A stretch of 64,000 bases of DNA, from assembly GCA_018402685.1 (NCBI GenBank), contig JAGYIJ010000002.1:372001-436000 (forward strand), given 5' to 3'. The notes under the pieces are model-generated. The model was not told the origin of the DNA. It did not search any database and saw nothing but the letters and a program-made list of their open reading frames with translations. The position numbers and the translations under genes are program-made. Shown one piece after another: positions 40,599 through 51,112 of this stretch; the stretch's first letter is position 1; each line of letters opens with the position of its first letter. This DNA is from Aquiluna sp. Lineage in GTDB: Bacteria > Actinomycetota > Actinomycetes > Actinomycetales > Microbacteriaceae.

Positions 40599-42102
40599 CT
40601 ACTTATTGAGCCCGAATGCACTTCCCGAGCCACCCTCAGCAGGCTTTTGGGTGAAAACACCGGCATTCTCAGCAGCTCGCTTGGCAGGATTTCCTGACTT
40701 TGAACCCTTTTTCTTCTTGTCTTTCTTCTTGCCACCGATGTAGCCACCGCCAACAGCACCACCCATTTGCACGGGGTTGGTGCCAGGGATGTTTGGCATG
40801 CCGCCCTTAGCCATGGTCTTCATCATCTTGGCGGCCTGCTCAAACCTGTTCACAAGCGCGTTCACCTCGGTGACCGATGTTCCTGCACCTCGAGCAATTC
40901 GAAGTCTCCTGGAGCCATTTAGGACCTTTGGCTGGTCTCGCTCCAGTGGGGTCATGGAGAAGATGATGGCTTCGGTGCGAGAGATCTCTTTTTCGTCAAA
41001 GTCCTCAAGCTGCTGCTTCATCTTTCCGGCACCGGGCAACATCCCAAGGATGTTCTTCATGTTGCCCATCTTGCGAAGCTGCTGCATTTGCTCCAAGAAG
41101 TCCTGCAGCGTGAAGGAGTCAGTGGAGATCTTCTCGGCTAGCTTTTTTGATTCTTCTTCATCAAAGTTCTTTTGAGCCTGCTCAATGAGACTTAGAACAT
41201 CTCCCAGGTCCAGAATGCGACTAGCCATGCGATCTGGGTAGAACGGCTCAAAGGCATCAAGGCCTTCACCGGTGGAGCTGAACAAAATAGGAGCACCGGT
41301 CACCGTGGCAACAGAAAGCGCAGCACCACCGCGTGAATCACCATCAAGCTTGGTTAGAACAACACCCGAGACTCCAACACCATCGTGGAAGGCCTTGGCA
41401 ACGTTCACCGCATCTTGACCCAGCATCGAGTCAACAACAAACAAGATCTCGTCAGGAGTCACAGCATCACGAATGTCGCGTGCCTGCTGCATCATCTCCT
41501 CGTCGACACCCAGGCGACCTGCGGTGTCGACGATGACTACTGAGAACTGACTCTTCTTGGCATGAGCAATGGCATCCTTGGCAACCTTCACAGGGTTGCC
41601 AACGCCATTGCCAGCCTCGGGAGCAAAGACAGTTGTTCCTGTCCGCTCCCCCAGCACCTGCAAGCTGATTAACAGCGTTTGGTCGCTGAAGATCGGCAGC
41701 AACTAGCAAGACTGTTTGGTTTTGCTCCTTGAGCCACTTAGCCAACTTGCCAGCCAGTGTCGTCTTACCCGAACCCTGGAGACCGGCCAACATGATGACG
41801 GTTGGTGGAGTCTTAGAGAAAGAGAGCTTGCGAGCCTCACCACCCAAAATGGTGGTGAGCTCCTCGTTGACGATCTGAACAACCTGCTGAGCAGGGTTGA
41901 GAGCCTTTGAAACCTCATCGCCAAGGGAGCGCTCGCGAACCTTGGCGGTGAAGTCTTTTACTACCTCAAGAGAGACATCGGCCTCTAGAAGAGCCCTGCG
42001 GATGTCGCGAAGGGTGGCATCAATGTCAGCTGGTGAGAGACGCCCACGACCACGCAGGTTCTTGAAGGTGTCTGAGAGTCTCTCAGAGAGATTTCCAAAC
42101 AT
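40599..42102 (-). CDS. ffh: signal recognition particle protein Ffh (one frameshift)
   Basis: SRP54 GTPase that targets nascent membrane proteins. The N domain is followed by the G domain with GLQGSGKTTLAGKLA, AADLQRPNAV, DTAGRLGVDEEM and TKLDGDSRGGAAL. The Met-rich M domain (LEQMQQLRKMGNMKNILGML) and a basic tail end it. The frame breaks near 41,665, between VNQL and QVLGERTGTTVFA. About 500 residues. It is upstream of rpsP on the same strand. Confidence 0.95.
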
Positions 42103-42130
42103 TTGGCTCCCGTTGGTTTAGGCCAAAAGC

Positions 42131-42451
42131 CTATTCGCCTTGAGGGGCCAGGGCAGCAACAATTGGGTGATCGCCTGCGATTGGGCCAACCTTTGCAGCT
42201 CCACCTGGAGAACCAACCTCGTTGAAGAAGTCAACGTTGACCTTGTAGTAGTCGCTCCACTCACCTGGAACGTCGTCCTCGTAGTAGATGGCTTCTACTG
42301 GGCAAACTGGCTCACACGCACCACAGTCAACGCACTCATCCGGGTGGATGTAGAGCATGCGGTCGCCCTCGTAGATGCAGTCAACTGGGCACTCGTCAAT
42401 ACATGCCTTGTCTTTTACGTCAACGCATGGAAGGGCGATTATGTAGGTCAA
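42131..42451 (-). CDS. fdxA: 7Fe ferredoxin FdxA
   Basis: 106 residues with the actinobacterial [3Fe-4S][4Fe-4S] ferredoxin pattern: Cys at 9, 17, 21, 25 and then 40, 43, 46 and 50 (CVDCGACEPVCP). The C-terminal WSDYYKVNVDFF is typical of FdxA. Electron carrier for cytochrome P450s or oxidoreductases. Intact, monocistronic-looking, between ftsY and ffh. Confidence 0.95.
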   Translation of the reverse strand: MTYIIALPCVDVKDKACIDECPVDCIYEGDRMLYIHPDECVDCGACEPVCPVEAIYYEDDVPGEWSDYYKVNVDFFNEVGSPGGAAKVGPIAGDHPIVAALAPQGE

Positions 42452-42497
42452 TCAAAACTCCTAAAGTCTGTTGCAAAGTCTAATCAAGCTCGCTGCC

Positions 42498-42524
42498 AAG
42501 AAAAGTCAACCCAGAGGTGGGTTG
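42498..42524 (-). terminator. terminator-like hairpin after ftsY
   Basis: On the minus strand CAACCCA-CCTC-TGGGTTG (42524-42507) is followed by ACTTTTCTT. It begins 12 nt after the ftsY stop, so it should end the smc-ftsY message ahead of fdxA. Confidence 0.7.
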
Positions 42525-42535
42525 AACTAATTCCA

Positions 42536-43740
42536 CTATTTGCTGCGGTAGGCAACCAAGCCCTTGGCAAACTCCTCCGGCGAGAAGAAAGCAAAGTCAT
42601 TGATTCCTTCACCAACACCAACCAGCTTGACCGGAAGGTCAAGCTGTTGCTGCAGTGAATAGACAATGCCACCCTTGGCAGTTCCATCGAGCTTGGTCAT
42701 CACGATGCCGGTGACATCTGCAACCTCGGTGAAAGCCTTCGCCTGGGCAATGGCGTTTTGTCCAGTTGTTGCATCAATCACCAAGAGCACCTCGGTGATT
42801 CGAGCCTGCTTCTCGACAGCCCGGCGAATCTTGCCGAGCTCATCCATTAGGTCTTTTTTGTTTTGCAATCGACCTGCGGTGTCAATGATTGCGATGTCGG
42901 CATCGTCTCGAAGAGCTAACTCAACGGTTTGGTAGGCAACAGATGCTGGATCCTGGCCTTCCCGCTCAGGTCTCACAATCTTTGCCTCGGCTCTATCGGC
43001 CCAGGTTGCAAGCTGTTCAACAGCTGCTGCGCGGAAGGTGTCCGCAGCACCCAGGACAACATTCCAGTCGCCGTCTTTTAGCCAACGAGACAGCTTTCCA
43101 ATTGTGGTTGTCTTGCCAGCGCCGTTCACCCCAACAACCAAGATCACATAGGGCAGGTCGCCAGTTGAGAGATTCAAAGCTGCATCGCTTCTGGTGAGCT
43201 TCTCAACCAGGAGGTCCTTCAAGCAGCAGCCGCAGCTCGGCATCTGAGCTAGCTCCAGCCTTGTTGGCAGCTTTCTTGAGAGCTTCAGTGATTTCTATTG
43301 ATGCATCAACACCAAAGTCAGCTCGAAGAAGAATGTCTTCGAGGTCCTCTAGGTCAACATCAGAGCTGAATAGCGACCTGATGCCATCACCAAGACCGCG
43401 CTCCGGTAATTCCACCTCAACAACGGCAGGGGTGTCAGAAGCCACTGGCTATCGACTGGAGCAGGTCTGGCTCTGGCTGCTTCGCAGGTTCAGGTTCAGC
43501 AACTGGAGCTGCGACCTCTTGTGCTTCTGGAACCTCAGGCAACTCTGGTTCAGGAAGCTCTGGCTGAGAAACTTCAGGCTCAATGGGCTGAGCAGCTGAG
43601 GTAATCGGTTCTGGCTGAATAACCTCAGGTTCGACAACTGGCGCTTCAACAACCTCTGCTTCGACGACAGCTGGCTGGGCCTCTTCGACCTTGGGTGCTT
43701 CTGTCTTGTCACCGCGCAGGCGCTTTAGAAACTTGAACAT
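42536..43740 (-). CDS. ftsY: SRP receptor FtsY with acidic N-terminal tract (two frameshifts)
   Basis: Membrane-docking GTPase for the Ffh-ribosome complex. A basic start (MFKFLKRLRGDK) leads into about 85 residues rich in Glu, Pro, Val and Gln. The N domain (RGLGDGIRSLF, LEDLEDILLRADFGVDASIEI) and G domain (GVNGAGKTTTIGKLS, GAADTFRAAAVEQL, DTAGRLQNKKDLMDEL, TKLDGTAKGGIV, GVGEGINDFAFF) follow. Frame breaks lie near 43,440 and 43,215. The ATG overlaps the smc stop by 1 nt. About 400 residues. Confidence 0.94.
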
Positions 43741-46700
43741 CAGCTGGCCTTCTGAAGCTTCTGGCCAACAACCTGAGTAATGCCGTCTTGTCTCATGGAA
43801 ACACCATAGAGAGCATCGGCAATCTCCATGGTTCGCTTCTGGTGGGTAACGATGATTAGCTGCGAAGAATCTCTTAGTGACTCAATAACGGCAAGCAATC
43901 TTCCAAGGTTCGCATCATCAAGAGCTGCCTCAACCTCGTCTAGAACATAGAAGGGGCTTGGGCGAGCTTTGAAGATTGAGATCAACAGCGCGACAGCAGC
44001 AAGCGATCTTTCACCACCAGACAAAAGCGACATTCTCTCGATGCGCTTGCCAGCTGGCCTAACAGAAACCTCAACACCAGTTGAAAGCAGGTCATCAGCA
44101 TCGGTCAGTGAAATCGAACCCGAACCACCAGGGAACAAGACCGGGAAGATCTTCTCGAACTCACGCTTCGTGTCCTCAAACGCAGCAGCAAAGATGTGCT
44201 GCATCTTGGAATCAAGATCCTTGATGATTCCAGCGAGGTCAGCTCTTGCCTTGGTGAGGTCTTCGAGTTGGTCTGAGAGGTATTTGTGGCGCTCTTCCAG
44301 AGCGGAGAACTCTTCTAGTGCTAGTGGGTTGAAGGCACCAAGCTGAGCAAGCTTGCCCTCGGCACTGCGAAGTGCCTTCTCTAGATCTTCACGAGACTCC
44401 TCAGCCTCTGGAGTGTCAGCCAGCAAGGTCTCGATGCTCATTCCAAGCTCCGCCTGAACGCGCTCCGAGAGGTTCGAGAGATTTAGCCTGAGTTCGTGAG
44501 CCTTGAGCTCAACCTCATGAACACCCTGGTTGAGATCAGTGAGCTTTTGCTCCAAAGATTGGGCTTGGGTTCTAAGGATGTTTAGTCTCTCGAGCCTGGA
44601 GCCTCGCTGTGCTTCTAGGTCACGGAGTTTCTGTCTCAGGGTTGCGGATAGCTTTTCAGTTAGCGAGATGACTTTGGGAAGCTCTGAGACAGATGCTCTG
44701 GCGTTCACCAGCTGCGCTTCACGCTGCTTCTCGGCTTCTAGGTCCTTTTGGATTGCAGCTTCAGCATCCTTGATGCGCCCAAGCAAGTGTCGCTTCCTCG
44801 CGACTTGCTCCTGCAAGACGCTCCTTGATAGTTCCCACCGAGATGCGAACCTCAAGCTCTTCCGCTCTGGCTTTCTCCAGCGCAGCTGCGAGCTCAGCTC
44901 GCTGCTGAGTGTTCTCCTCAGTCGTTGCAGGCTTTGGCATTGAAGCCAGGGCTGCTTTGGCAACCTCCAGCTCACCCTCGAGTTGGGATCTGGTCTTGCG
45001 CAAGTTGTTCAAGATCGCGGTCAATACGTCTGGACTTCGGCTTGAGCGCTATCGGCTTGGGCGATAACCCTTCCGATTCGCTCTGCCCTTGCAGCAAGCT
45101 CGGCATCATGCTGTTGCAAGGTGCTGAGCGAGGTTCGAACCAACTCCGAAGCACTAGAAAGCTCTTCGCGCTTTGCAGCCAGAGCACTTGATGACTTCTC
45201 GATGTCCTTCGCTAGCTTTTCGAGCTTCTTGGCAGCTTGGTCGCGTTCTGCAGTGAGCTCAAGTTTTGAAGGCTTTTTGACCCGCCACCTCGAACCAGGT
45301 AGTCACTTAGGTAGTCACCGTCTTTAGTGATGACCACGCAGTTCTTGAGTTTTCCTGAAGCCAGAGCGCTTTGAGCCTGGTCAAGGTCATCCGCTAGGTA
45401 GATGTTTGCAAGCTGAGCTAGAACTTCTTTAGGCGCCGACACCACAGAGCTGGCTGCCGTGAGACCTTGCAGCTGAGCTTCGCTGCCTCGCTCCGCTTTA
45501 CCCGAAGAGATAAGGAACTCAACTCGACCAAGCTGATTTCCCTTCAAGAACCTGAGTCCAGCAACTGCCTCTTCTTGGCTGGCTGCCACCAATGCATCGG
45601 ATAGCGGGCCAAGCGCAACCGCGATTGCGGTCTCGAAACCTGGGTCGATGGAGATTTGCTCTGCCAAAAGCCCTGCAAGGCCTTTGAGATTCGCCTTGCG
45701 AATGTCTTGAGCTCCGTCAGTCTGCTCGAGGGTGAGACCAAGGGCAGAGTGCTTCGCGGCAACCGCGTCTCTCTCACGCTCGAGAGCATGGAGCTCATCA
45801 CGAGCTGACTCAACCGCTTGTCTCGCTGTTGATTCGGCTTGTTGAGCTTTCTCGTAAGCGACTCGAAGCGCGTCGTCGCTGGTGTCTAGCTCTGGCTGGA
45901 GTTCTGCCTTGGCAGCTGACAGCTCTGCTGCCTTGGCAATGCTTTGTTCTTTCGAAGCTTCAAGGGATAAAGCTTGGTTTGCAATACCGGCTAGCTTGCT
46001 CTCAAGAACTGAGATTTTGCCCTCAGCAGCAGTTACTTGTCTTTGGGATTCCTCAATCTCAGCTCTAGCGCGAAGCTGCTCCGCATCGAACGCGCTCAGC
46101 TTGCCCGCCGCGGCTTCTCGAGCTGCCTCCAGATCAGCAAGGGAGCCTTCACGGCTTGTGAGCTCCTGTTGGAGCTCAGCGAGCGCCTTACCGGCCTCAT
46201 CGAGTGCAGACTTCAGGGAAGCTAGCTCTTGATCTCTTGCAATCGAAACTGGATTTTCCAAAAGAGAGATCTTTTGCTGAGCGAGGTTCTGAAGGTTTCT
46301 TAGTTTTGACTCTTGGGCCTCGAGTGCAAACAGTTGTGATCTCAGCTGATCGAGCTCGCCCGAGACCAGCTGTGATTCAATCTCGGCAATTCCCGCTCTA
46401 GCAGATTCCAACTGGGTTCTGGCATAGCTGGCTTCAGCCTTGCGCTCAGTCTCACCCTTTTGGTTTACCTCAAGCTGTTCTCTGAGTGCTCTGATTTGAT
46501 GGCTCAAGAGCTTTGACTTTGCCTCTCTGGCAATTGCAGCAATCTCTTGTGCCTGGCGAGCGATGTCGGCTTGGCGACCCAGGGGTTTTAGGTTTCTTCT
46601 GAGTTCAGCGATCAAGTCCTGGAGTCTTGTCAGGTTGACCTGCATTGCTTCGAGCTTGCGCTCAGTCTTCTCTTTGCGTCTGCGGTATTTGAGGATTCCT

Positions 46701-47194
46701 GCGGCCTCTTCAATGAAGGCTCGTCGTTCCTCTGGGTTTGCCTTCAAAACTGTGTCTAGCTGGCCTTGGCCAACAATCACATGCATTTCACGGCCAAGAC
46801 CGGTGTCGCTCAATAGCTCCTGGACATCGAGCAGTCTGCAGCTCTCGCCATTGATGGCGTATTCGCTGGCTCCGTTGCGGAAGAGCACTCTTGAGATTGT
46901 CACCTCGGCATACTCAATGGGCAGAGCACCGTCTGAGTTGTCAATTGTTAGCTGGACTTCGGCTCTGCCCAGTGGGCCCTTGGTGTCAGTTCCGGCAAAG
47001 ATGACATCTTCCATCTTGCCGCCACGCAGGGTCTTTGGACCCTGCTCTCCCATGACCCAGGCAAGGGCATCGACAATGTTTGATTTTCCAGAACCATTGG
47101 GCCCAACAACACAGGTAATGCCTGGTTCAAGAAGCAAGTTTGTGGTTTGGGCAAAGGACTTAAAGCCTTTGAGGGTAATGCTCTTTAGATGCAA
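43740..47194 (-). CDS. smc: chromosome segregation protein SMC (several frameshifts)
   Basis: Condensin ATPase, about 1,150 residues. N-terminal head with FKSFAQTTNLL and Walker A GPNGSGKSNIVDALAW; coiled coil; hinge (about residues 500-640, LAGLLAEQISIDPGFETAIAVALG); second coiled coil; C-terminal head with signature LLSGGERSLAAVALL and Walker B FYVLDEVEAALDD. Frames change at about 45,240, 45,020 and 44,820, within the second coiled coil, and coding-like sequence continues in each. The start at 47194 gives the canonical MHLKSITLKGFKSF. Scp partners are not in the window. Confidence 0.95.
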
Positions 47195-47297
47195 GGACGC
47201 ATCACCCCTTTCTTTGGTTCGTAAAGCCTATTGAAAAACCAACAGCTCTTATCCAGCCAAGCCAAAGGTTACAGAACTTCCAAGTAGTGTTTTCAGC

Positions 47298-47651
47298 ATG
47301 GCTAGGGGTAGAGGTGGCATCAAGGGTGCCGTGGTTGGTTTTCTCTATGCCAGCTTTGCTTCCGTTGTTGGCACCCTGATGCACCAAACCCAAGTTGGTG
47401 ACGAGATTCCCATTGGGTTGCTCTTTTCACTCTCTCTGGTTTTGATGCTTGCAGGGGGAATCCGAGATCGGCAAAAAGGGAAATTGCCCGGCTTGGTTTT
47501 TGCGCTAACCATTGCGGTTGAGCTCTTTGTGATTGGTCAGAATCTGACTGGAGACATTCTGATTCCAGCAAACAATGCAGGGCTTTGGTGGTCCTACGGA
47601 GCGATTGGCGTGGCGGCTTTGGTGGCGTTGTGGCCAAAGCTCAAAAGCTAG
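47298..47651 (+). CDS. small four-helix membrane protein, unknown function
   Basis: 117 residues with about four hydrophobic helices (VVGFLYASFASVVGTLM, IGLLFSLSLVLMLAGG, LPGLVFALTIAVELFV, GAIGVAALVALWP). Basic N-terminus. No family recognised with confidence. It runs divergently from smc (103 bp apart) and its stop shares the CTAG tetranucleotide with the opposing glycosyltransferase gene. Intact. Confidence 0.65.
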   Translation: MARGRGGIKGAVVGFLYASFASVVGTLMHQTQVGDEIPIGLLFSLSLVLMLAGGIRDRQKGKLPGLVFALTIAVELFVIGQNLTGDILIPANNAGLWWSYGAIGVAALVALWPKLKS

Positions 47652-48776
47652 ATGTTGTAGAAGGTCCGAGCAATCGCTGAGACCTTCTCGGCCGATGCCT
47701 TTTCCCTGATGGTCTCTCTGTTTCTGTCTGCATTGGATTGGTCATCTGCCAAGGCGAGCGCTTGGCGAATTGCGCTCTGAACGGCAGATGGGGTGATTTC
47801 CCTGACTGCAACTCCCGAGTCACTAAACCACTCATCGCAGCAAGCAGTTGCGGTTTGGACCGGAATAGCGCCCATGGCCATGGCCTCGAGAAGAGAAGTG
47901 CTGATTCCATCGCTCTCCGAAAGCCCGATGTAGATCTTTGACTTAGCAAAGAGGTCAAGGACCTGCGAGTGACTCAGAGCTCCTTTACCATTCACGACGA
48001 AACGCAGACCGGTCTTCTTCTCAACCTCTTTGGCTTTGCGCTTCGTGGCCAGGTTTGTCGAATAAAGAACTAGTTCGAAGTCCCTGAGTTCATCCGCCAT
48101 GCCTGCAATAGCCTCTAGGGCTACCTTGGCCTTCCCAACCCAGCCGTCATAGCCCTTGATTGCAATTGTCTTCCTTGAGGCGCTTGGAACAAGTTCTCGG
48201 CTTAGCACCTCAGCCGAGAAGCCACCCGCGTTTGGGATAACAGGCATGAAGGTCCCAGTGAATCCGAGGTTTGTAGCAAGCCCTAAGTCTCGAGAGCACT
48301 CAGCAGAGTGATAGTCACGCGAGCTCCATTAGCCTCTCAAGCTTTGCTTTGTGCTTGGGATAGCGCTGGAACCAGTAGATGTCACTCCCCCAGTTTGTGG
48401 TTATCAGCGAAAGACCCTTTGGCTTTGTGTTTTCCAGGGCTTTTAGGGCAACGTAGCCTGCGTTTTGAAGTTCAAGTGCGTGAACGATTTCAGGCTGAAA
48501 GCTCTTGATGAACACTCTGGCAAGCGATCCCCTGAAAAAGTTGTCGACAAACTTGTCAGCTATCCAGAGTGGCAAGCCGAATTGCTTTCCCATGGGCACA
48601 ATTCGATATTTAGCTTTGGAGCGGTTCTTGAGTAGCTCTTTGAGTTCAGGACGCACACGCCTGTGAGGGGATGATGGGAACAGCAGAAACTCAATGTCCT
48701 CATCTTTGAACTGACCAAGCCATCTTGCTGAGTGAATCGAGTCAAGCATGCAGATTACGAAGATCTTTTTTGCCAT
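47648..48776 (-). CDS. family 4-type glycosyltransferase (one frameshift)
   Basis: About 376 residues with a GT-B fold pattern. The N-terminal domain has FVICMLDSIHSARWLGQF and PEIVHALELQNAGYVAL; the C-terminal domain has IAIKGYDGWVGKAKVAL and KSKIYIGLSESDGISTSLLEAMAMGAIPV, the Glu-containing donor-sugar motif. The frame breaks near 48,318, and DYHSAECSRDLGLATNLGF bridges the two parts. It starts inside the last 22 nt of mutM. This is an insertion into the usual rnc-mutM-smc order. Substrate unknown. Confidence 0.82.
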
Positions 48777-49723
48777 GCACTCCCCTTCAACTCAATGGGG
48801 CTAGAGATTATCATCTGCGCAGCTTTGCGAAGCCTCTGACAACCTGGGCAGAAATGCGATCCTCGATTAGCCCAAGCCTCTCGTTTGATCTGTCTTCCGC
48901 ATCGGTTGCATGGCAAGCCAGTTTGGCCATAAGCATTCAAGGATTGAGAGAAATAGCCACTCTCTCCATTGACGTTCTTGTATTGCTCATCAAAGGATGT
49001 TCCACCTTGAAGAACAGCCCTCTCAAGGACCCCTTTGGCAATGTCGATCAGCTCAAGGTGCTTCTTCTTGGAGATTGAGCTAGCAGGTTGGTCATAGTGA
49101 AGCTTTGCAAGCCAGAGAGATTCATCTGCGTAGATGTTTCCGATGCCAGACAAAAGGTTCTGATCCAGCAAGACCCGCTTGATGCCTGAATTCTTCTTGG
49201 TCATCTTCGATGCCACCTGCTCAGCATCAAACAGCGGATCTAGCAGATCCCTGGCGATGTGAGCAACATTGGTTGGGATAAGTGAATCGGCAGGAGCCTC
49301 GGGCGAATATCCGCCGGGGCCTCCGTCAGAGGTTGCAACCAGGTCTTCAAAAACGAGGCCACCAAAAAGTCTTTGATCGATGAAGCGAATTTCCAAGGGG
49401 TCGTTGCTCTGGGTCTCGACATCGAGAATCACCCTGGTTTGCCCGTCAGGCGCATAGTCAGGTGTTCGAACCAGAATCTGACCGCTCATGCCGAGGTGAC
49501 CAACCAGTGCCCGAGAACTAGAAACTGGCAGCCATAAGAACTTGCCTCGTCTGACCACCGCTTGAAGCTTGGCGTCAATCGCCTCTTTGGTGAAACCTTC
49601 TGCCCCGGCAAAGTTCTTCTTGAGAGAACGCTGGTCAAAAACGCGAACGCTCTTCACCCTTGCTCCAACTAGATGCTGGGCAAGGCCTGCTCTAACTGTC
49701 TCAACTTCGGGTAGTTCTGGCAT
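48755..49723 (-). CDS. mutM: formamidopyrimidine-DNA glycosylase
   Basis: Removes 8-oxoguanine and Fapy lesions. 322 residues, intact. PELPEVETVRAGL supplies the catalytic Pro2 and Glu3. VGHLGMSGQ, the H2TH region (LLDQNLLSGIGNIYADESLW) and a C-terminal zinc finger CNRCGRQIKREAW...FCPGCQ follow. The ATG overlaps the rnc stop by 1 nt. Confidence 0.96.
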   Translation of the reverse strand: MPELPEVETVRAGLAQHLVGARVKSVRVFDQRSLKKNFAGAEGFTKEAIDAKLQAVVRRGKFLWLPVSSSRALVGHLGMSGQILVRTPDYAPDGQTRVILDVETQSNDPLEIRFIDQRLFGGLVFEDLVATSDGGPGGYSPEAPADSLIPTNVAHIARDLLDPLFDAEQVASKMTKKNSGIKRVLLDQNLLSGIGNIYADESLWLAKLHYDQPASSISKKKHLELIDIAKGVLERAVLQGGTSFDEQYKNVNGESGYFSQSLNAYGQTGLPCNRCGRQIKREAWANRGSHFCPGCQRLRKAAQMIISSPIELKGSAWQKRSS

Positions 49724-50397
49724 TACTTGCTAGCAAGCTCTCTCAGGGCAGCAATGGCTGCTGAAGTCTCAGCTCCCCGCTTGGTGGTTCCAGTCCCGCG
49801 AGAGAGCTCTCTGTCGCCGGACAAGCAAACGGCAAGGTAGCTGCGCTCATGATCTGGACCCTCGCCCGTGATCTCGTAGCGAGCTGGCTCCATTTTTAGC
49901 TTTGCGAGCTTCTCGAGCAATGAGGTCTTTGGGTCAGCAGATTCGCGAATTGAGTCAGGGTCATCTAGAAGTGGAATCACGTGCTTGAAGACGATTGTCT
50001 TTGCAGCCTCGATGCCCGAGGTTAGGTAGGCAGCCCCGAGAACAGCCTCGAAGGCATCTGCCAGAAGATTGGTCTTAGCTCGTCCGCCGGTTTGCTCTTC
50101 GCCCTTGCCGAGGCGCAGGTGGCTTCCAAGATCGAGGCGGTTGGCAGCGGTTGCTAGAGCCTGCGCAGAAACGACAGCGTTTTTGAGTTTGGTCATCTCA
50201 CCCTCTTTGAGGGTGGAGTGGGTTTGGAAAACGTGAACGGCTACCAAATAGCCAAGGATTGAGTCGCCAACAAATTCGAGACGTTCGTTGTCTTCGCCGC
50301 CGTTTTCATAGGCGAAAGAGGAATGAGTCAGCGCGAGCTCTAGGAGCTCTGGCGCAATTGCTGCACCGAGCCGCTGAAGCAGCTCGTCGTGAGGCAT
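49723..50397 (-). CDS. rnc: ribonuclease III
   Basis: Double-strand RNA endonuclease for rRNA processing. 224 residues. The signature ERLEFVGDSILGYLV and the second acidic segment DAFEAVLGAAYL precede a dsRNA-binding domain (SLLEKLAKLKMEPARYEI...AETSAAIAALREL). Intact. It starts directly after rpmF. Confidence 0.96.
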   Translation of the reverse strand: MPHDELLQRLGAAIAPELLELALTHSSFAYENGGEDNERLEFVGDSILGYLVAVHVFQTHSTLKEGEMTKLKNAVVSAQALATAANRLDLGSHLRLGKGEEQTGGRAKTNLLADAFEAVLGAAYLTSGIEAAKTIVFKHVIPLLDDPDSIRESADPKTSLLEKLAKLKMEPARYEITGEGPDHERSYLAVCLSGDRELSRGTGTTKRGAETSAAIAALRELASK

Positions 50398-50601
50398 TTA
50401 GGCGTCTGCTACCTTGCGGCCCTTGTACTCCATGTAAAGCTCGGTGCCGACGGAGTCGGTAACGACCTTTGCACGGTGAGGGAGGCTGTAGGTCACCTGA
50501 CCATTCTCAATGGTCTTTACCAGGGTGATAGGTGCGGCCTTCCACATTGAGCGGCGTGCTCGAGTGTTTGAACGTGAAGTCCGTCTCTTTGGTACTGGCA
50601 T
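50398..50601 (-). CDS. rpmF: 50S ribosomal protein L32
   Basis: 67 residues; MPVPKRRTSRSNTRARRSMWK is the diagnostic N-terminus, and the family's zinc-less form is used (no CxxC). Intact. It lies between the yceD-like gene and rnc. Confidence 0.95.
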   Translation of the reverse strand: MPVPKRRTSRSNTRARRSMWKAAPITLVKTIENGQVTYSLPHRAKVVTDSVGTELYMEYKGRKVADA

Positions 50602-50604
50602 CTT

Positions 50605-51112
50605 CTACTCTTCCTTGCTTAGTAAGTCTTTTAGAGCTTCAAAGCGCGAATCAATCGGCTTTTCGTGCTCGTGACCGGGGTTCTCATTCAACTTGCTTCC
50701 ACACTCCGCACACAATCCAAGGCAATCTTGGCTACACACGGGTTGGAAGGGAAGACTCAGAACCACCGAATCAATGACGACCTGCTCTAAATCAATGTGC
50801 TCGCCATCAACGACCAGCTCGTCATCCGATGAAGAAGAATAGGCGAAAAGCTCTTGGAAATCCACCTCAATTTCAAGCTTTATCTCATCCAGGCACCTAG
50901 AGCACTCTGCAATTCCAGTTCCAAAAACCTCACCGGTCGCCAAAATGCCCTCGTGAACAGACTCCAAGCGCAGGTCAATCTCTAGTTCTGCACCTGCTGG
51001 CAGGTAGGCGACCGGGGTGCCAACCTTGCTCAGCAAAAGACTCACGAAGCACCAGCTCCCGCATGTTTCCAGGGTGCTTGAGAATGTCCTTGACTGGAAC
51101 CTTGAAACTCAC
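50605..51112 (-). CDS. YceD / DUF177 family protein (one frameshift)
   Basis: About 169 residues. Members of this family lie next to rpmF and are linked to 23S rRNA accumulation. The N-terminus (VSFKVPVKDILKHPGNMREL) starts from GTG at 51112 and overlaps the coaD stop as GTGA. The frame breaks near 51,025. Four cysteines form a likely metal site: CSRCLDE in the middle and CSQDCLGLCAECG near the C-terminus. Confidence 0.87.

Noticed and set aside
46563-47234. 223-codon plus-strand frame opposite smc
   Set aside because: It lies over the conserved SMC head domain on the other strand; low-complexity Ser/Arg content typical of an antisense shadow.
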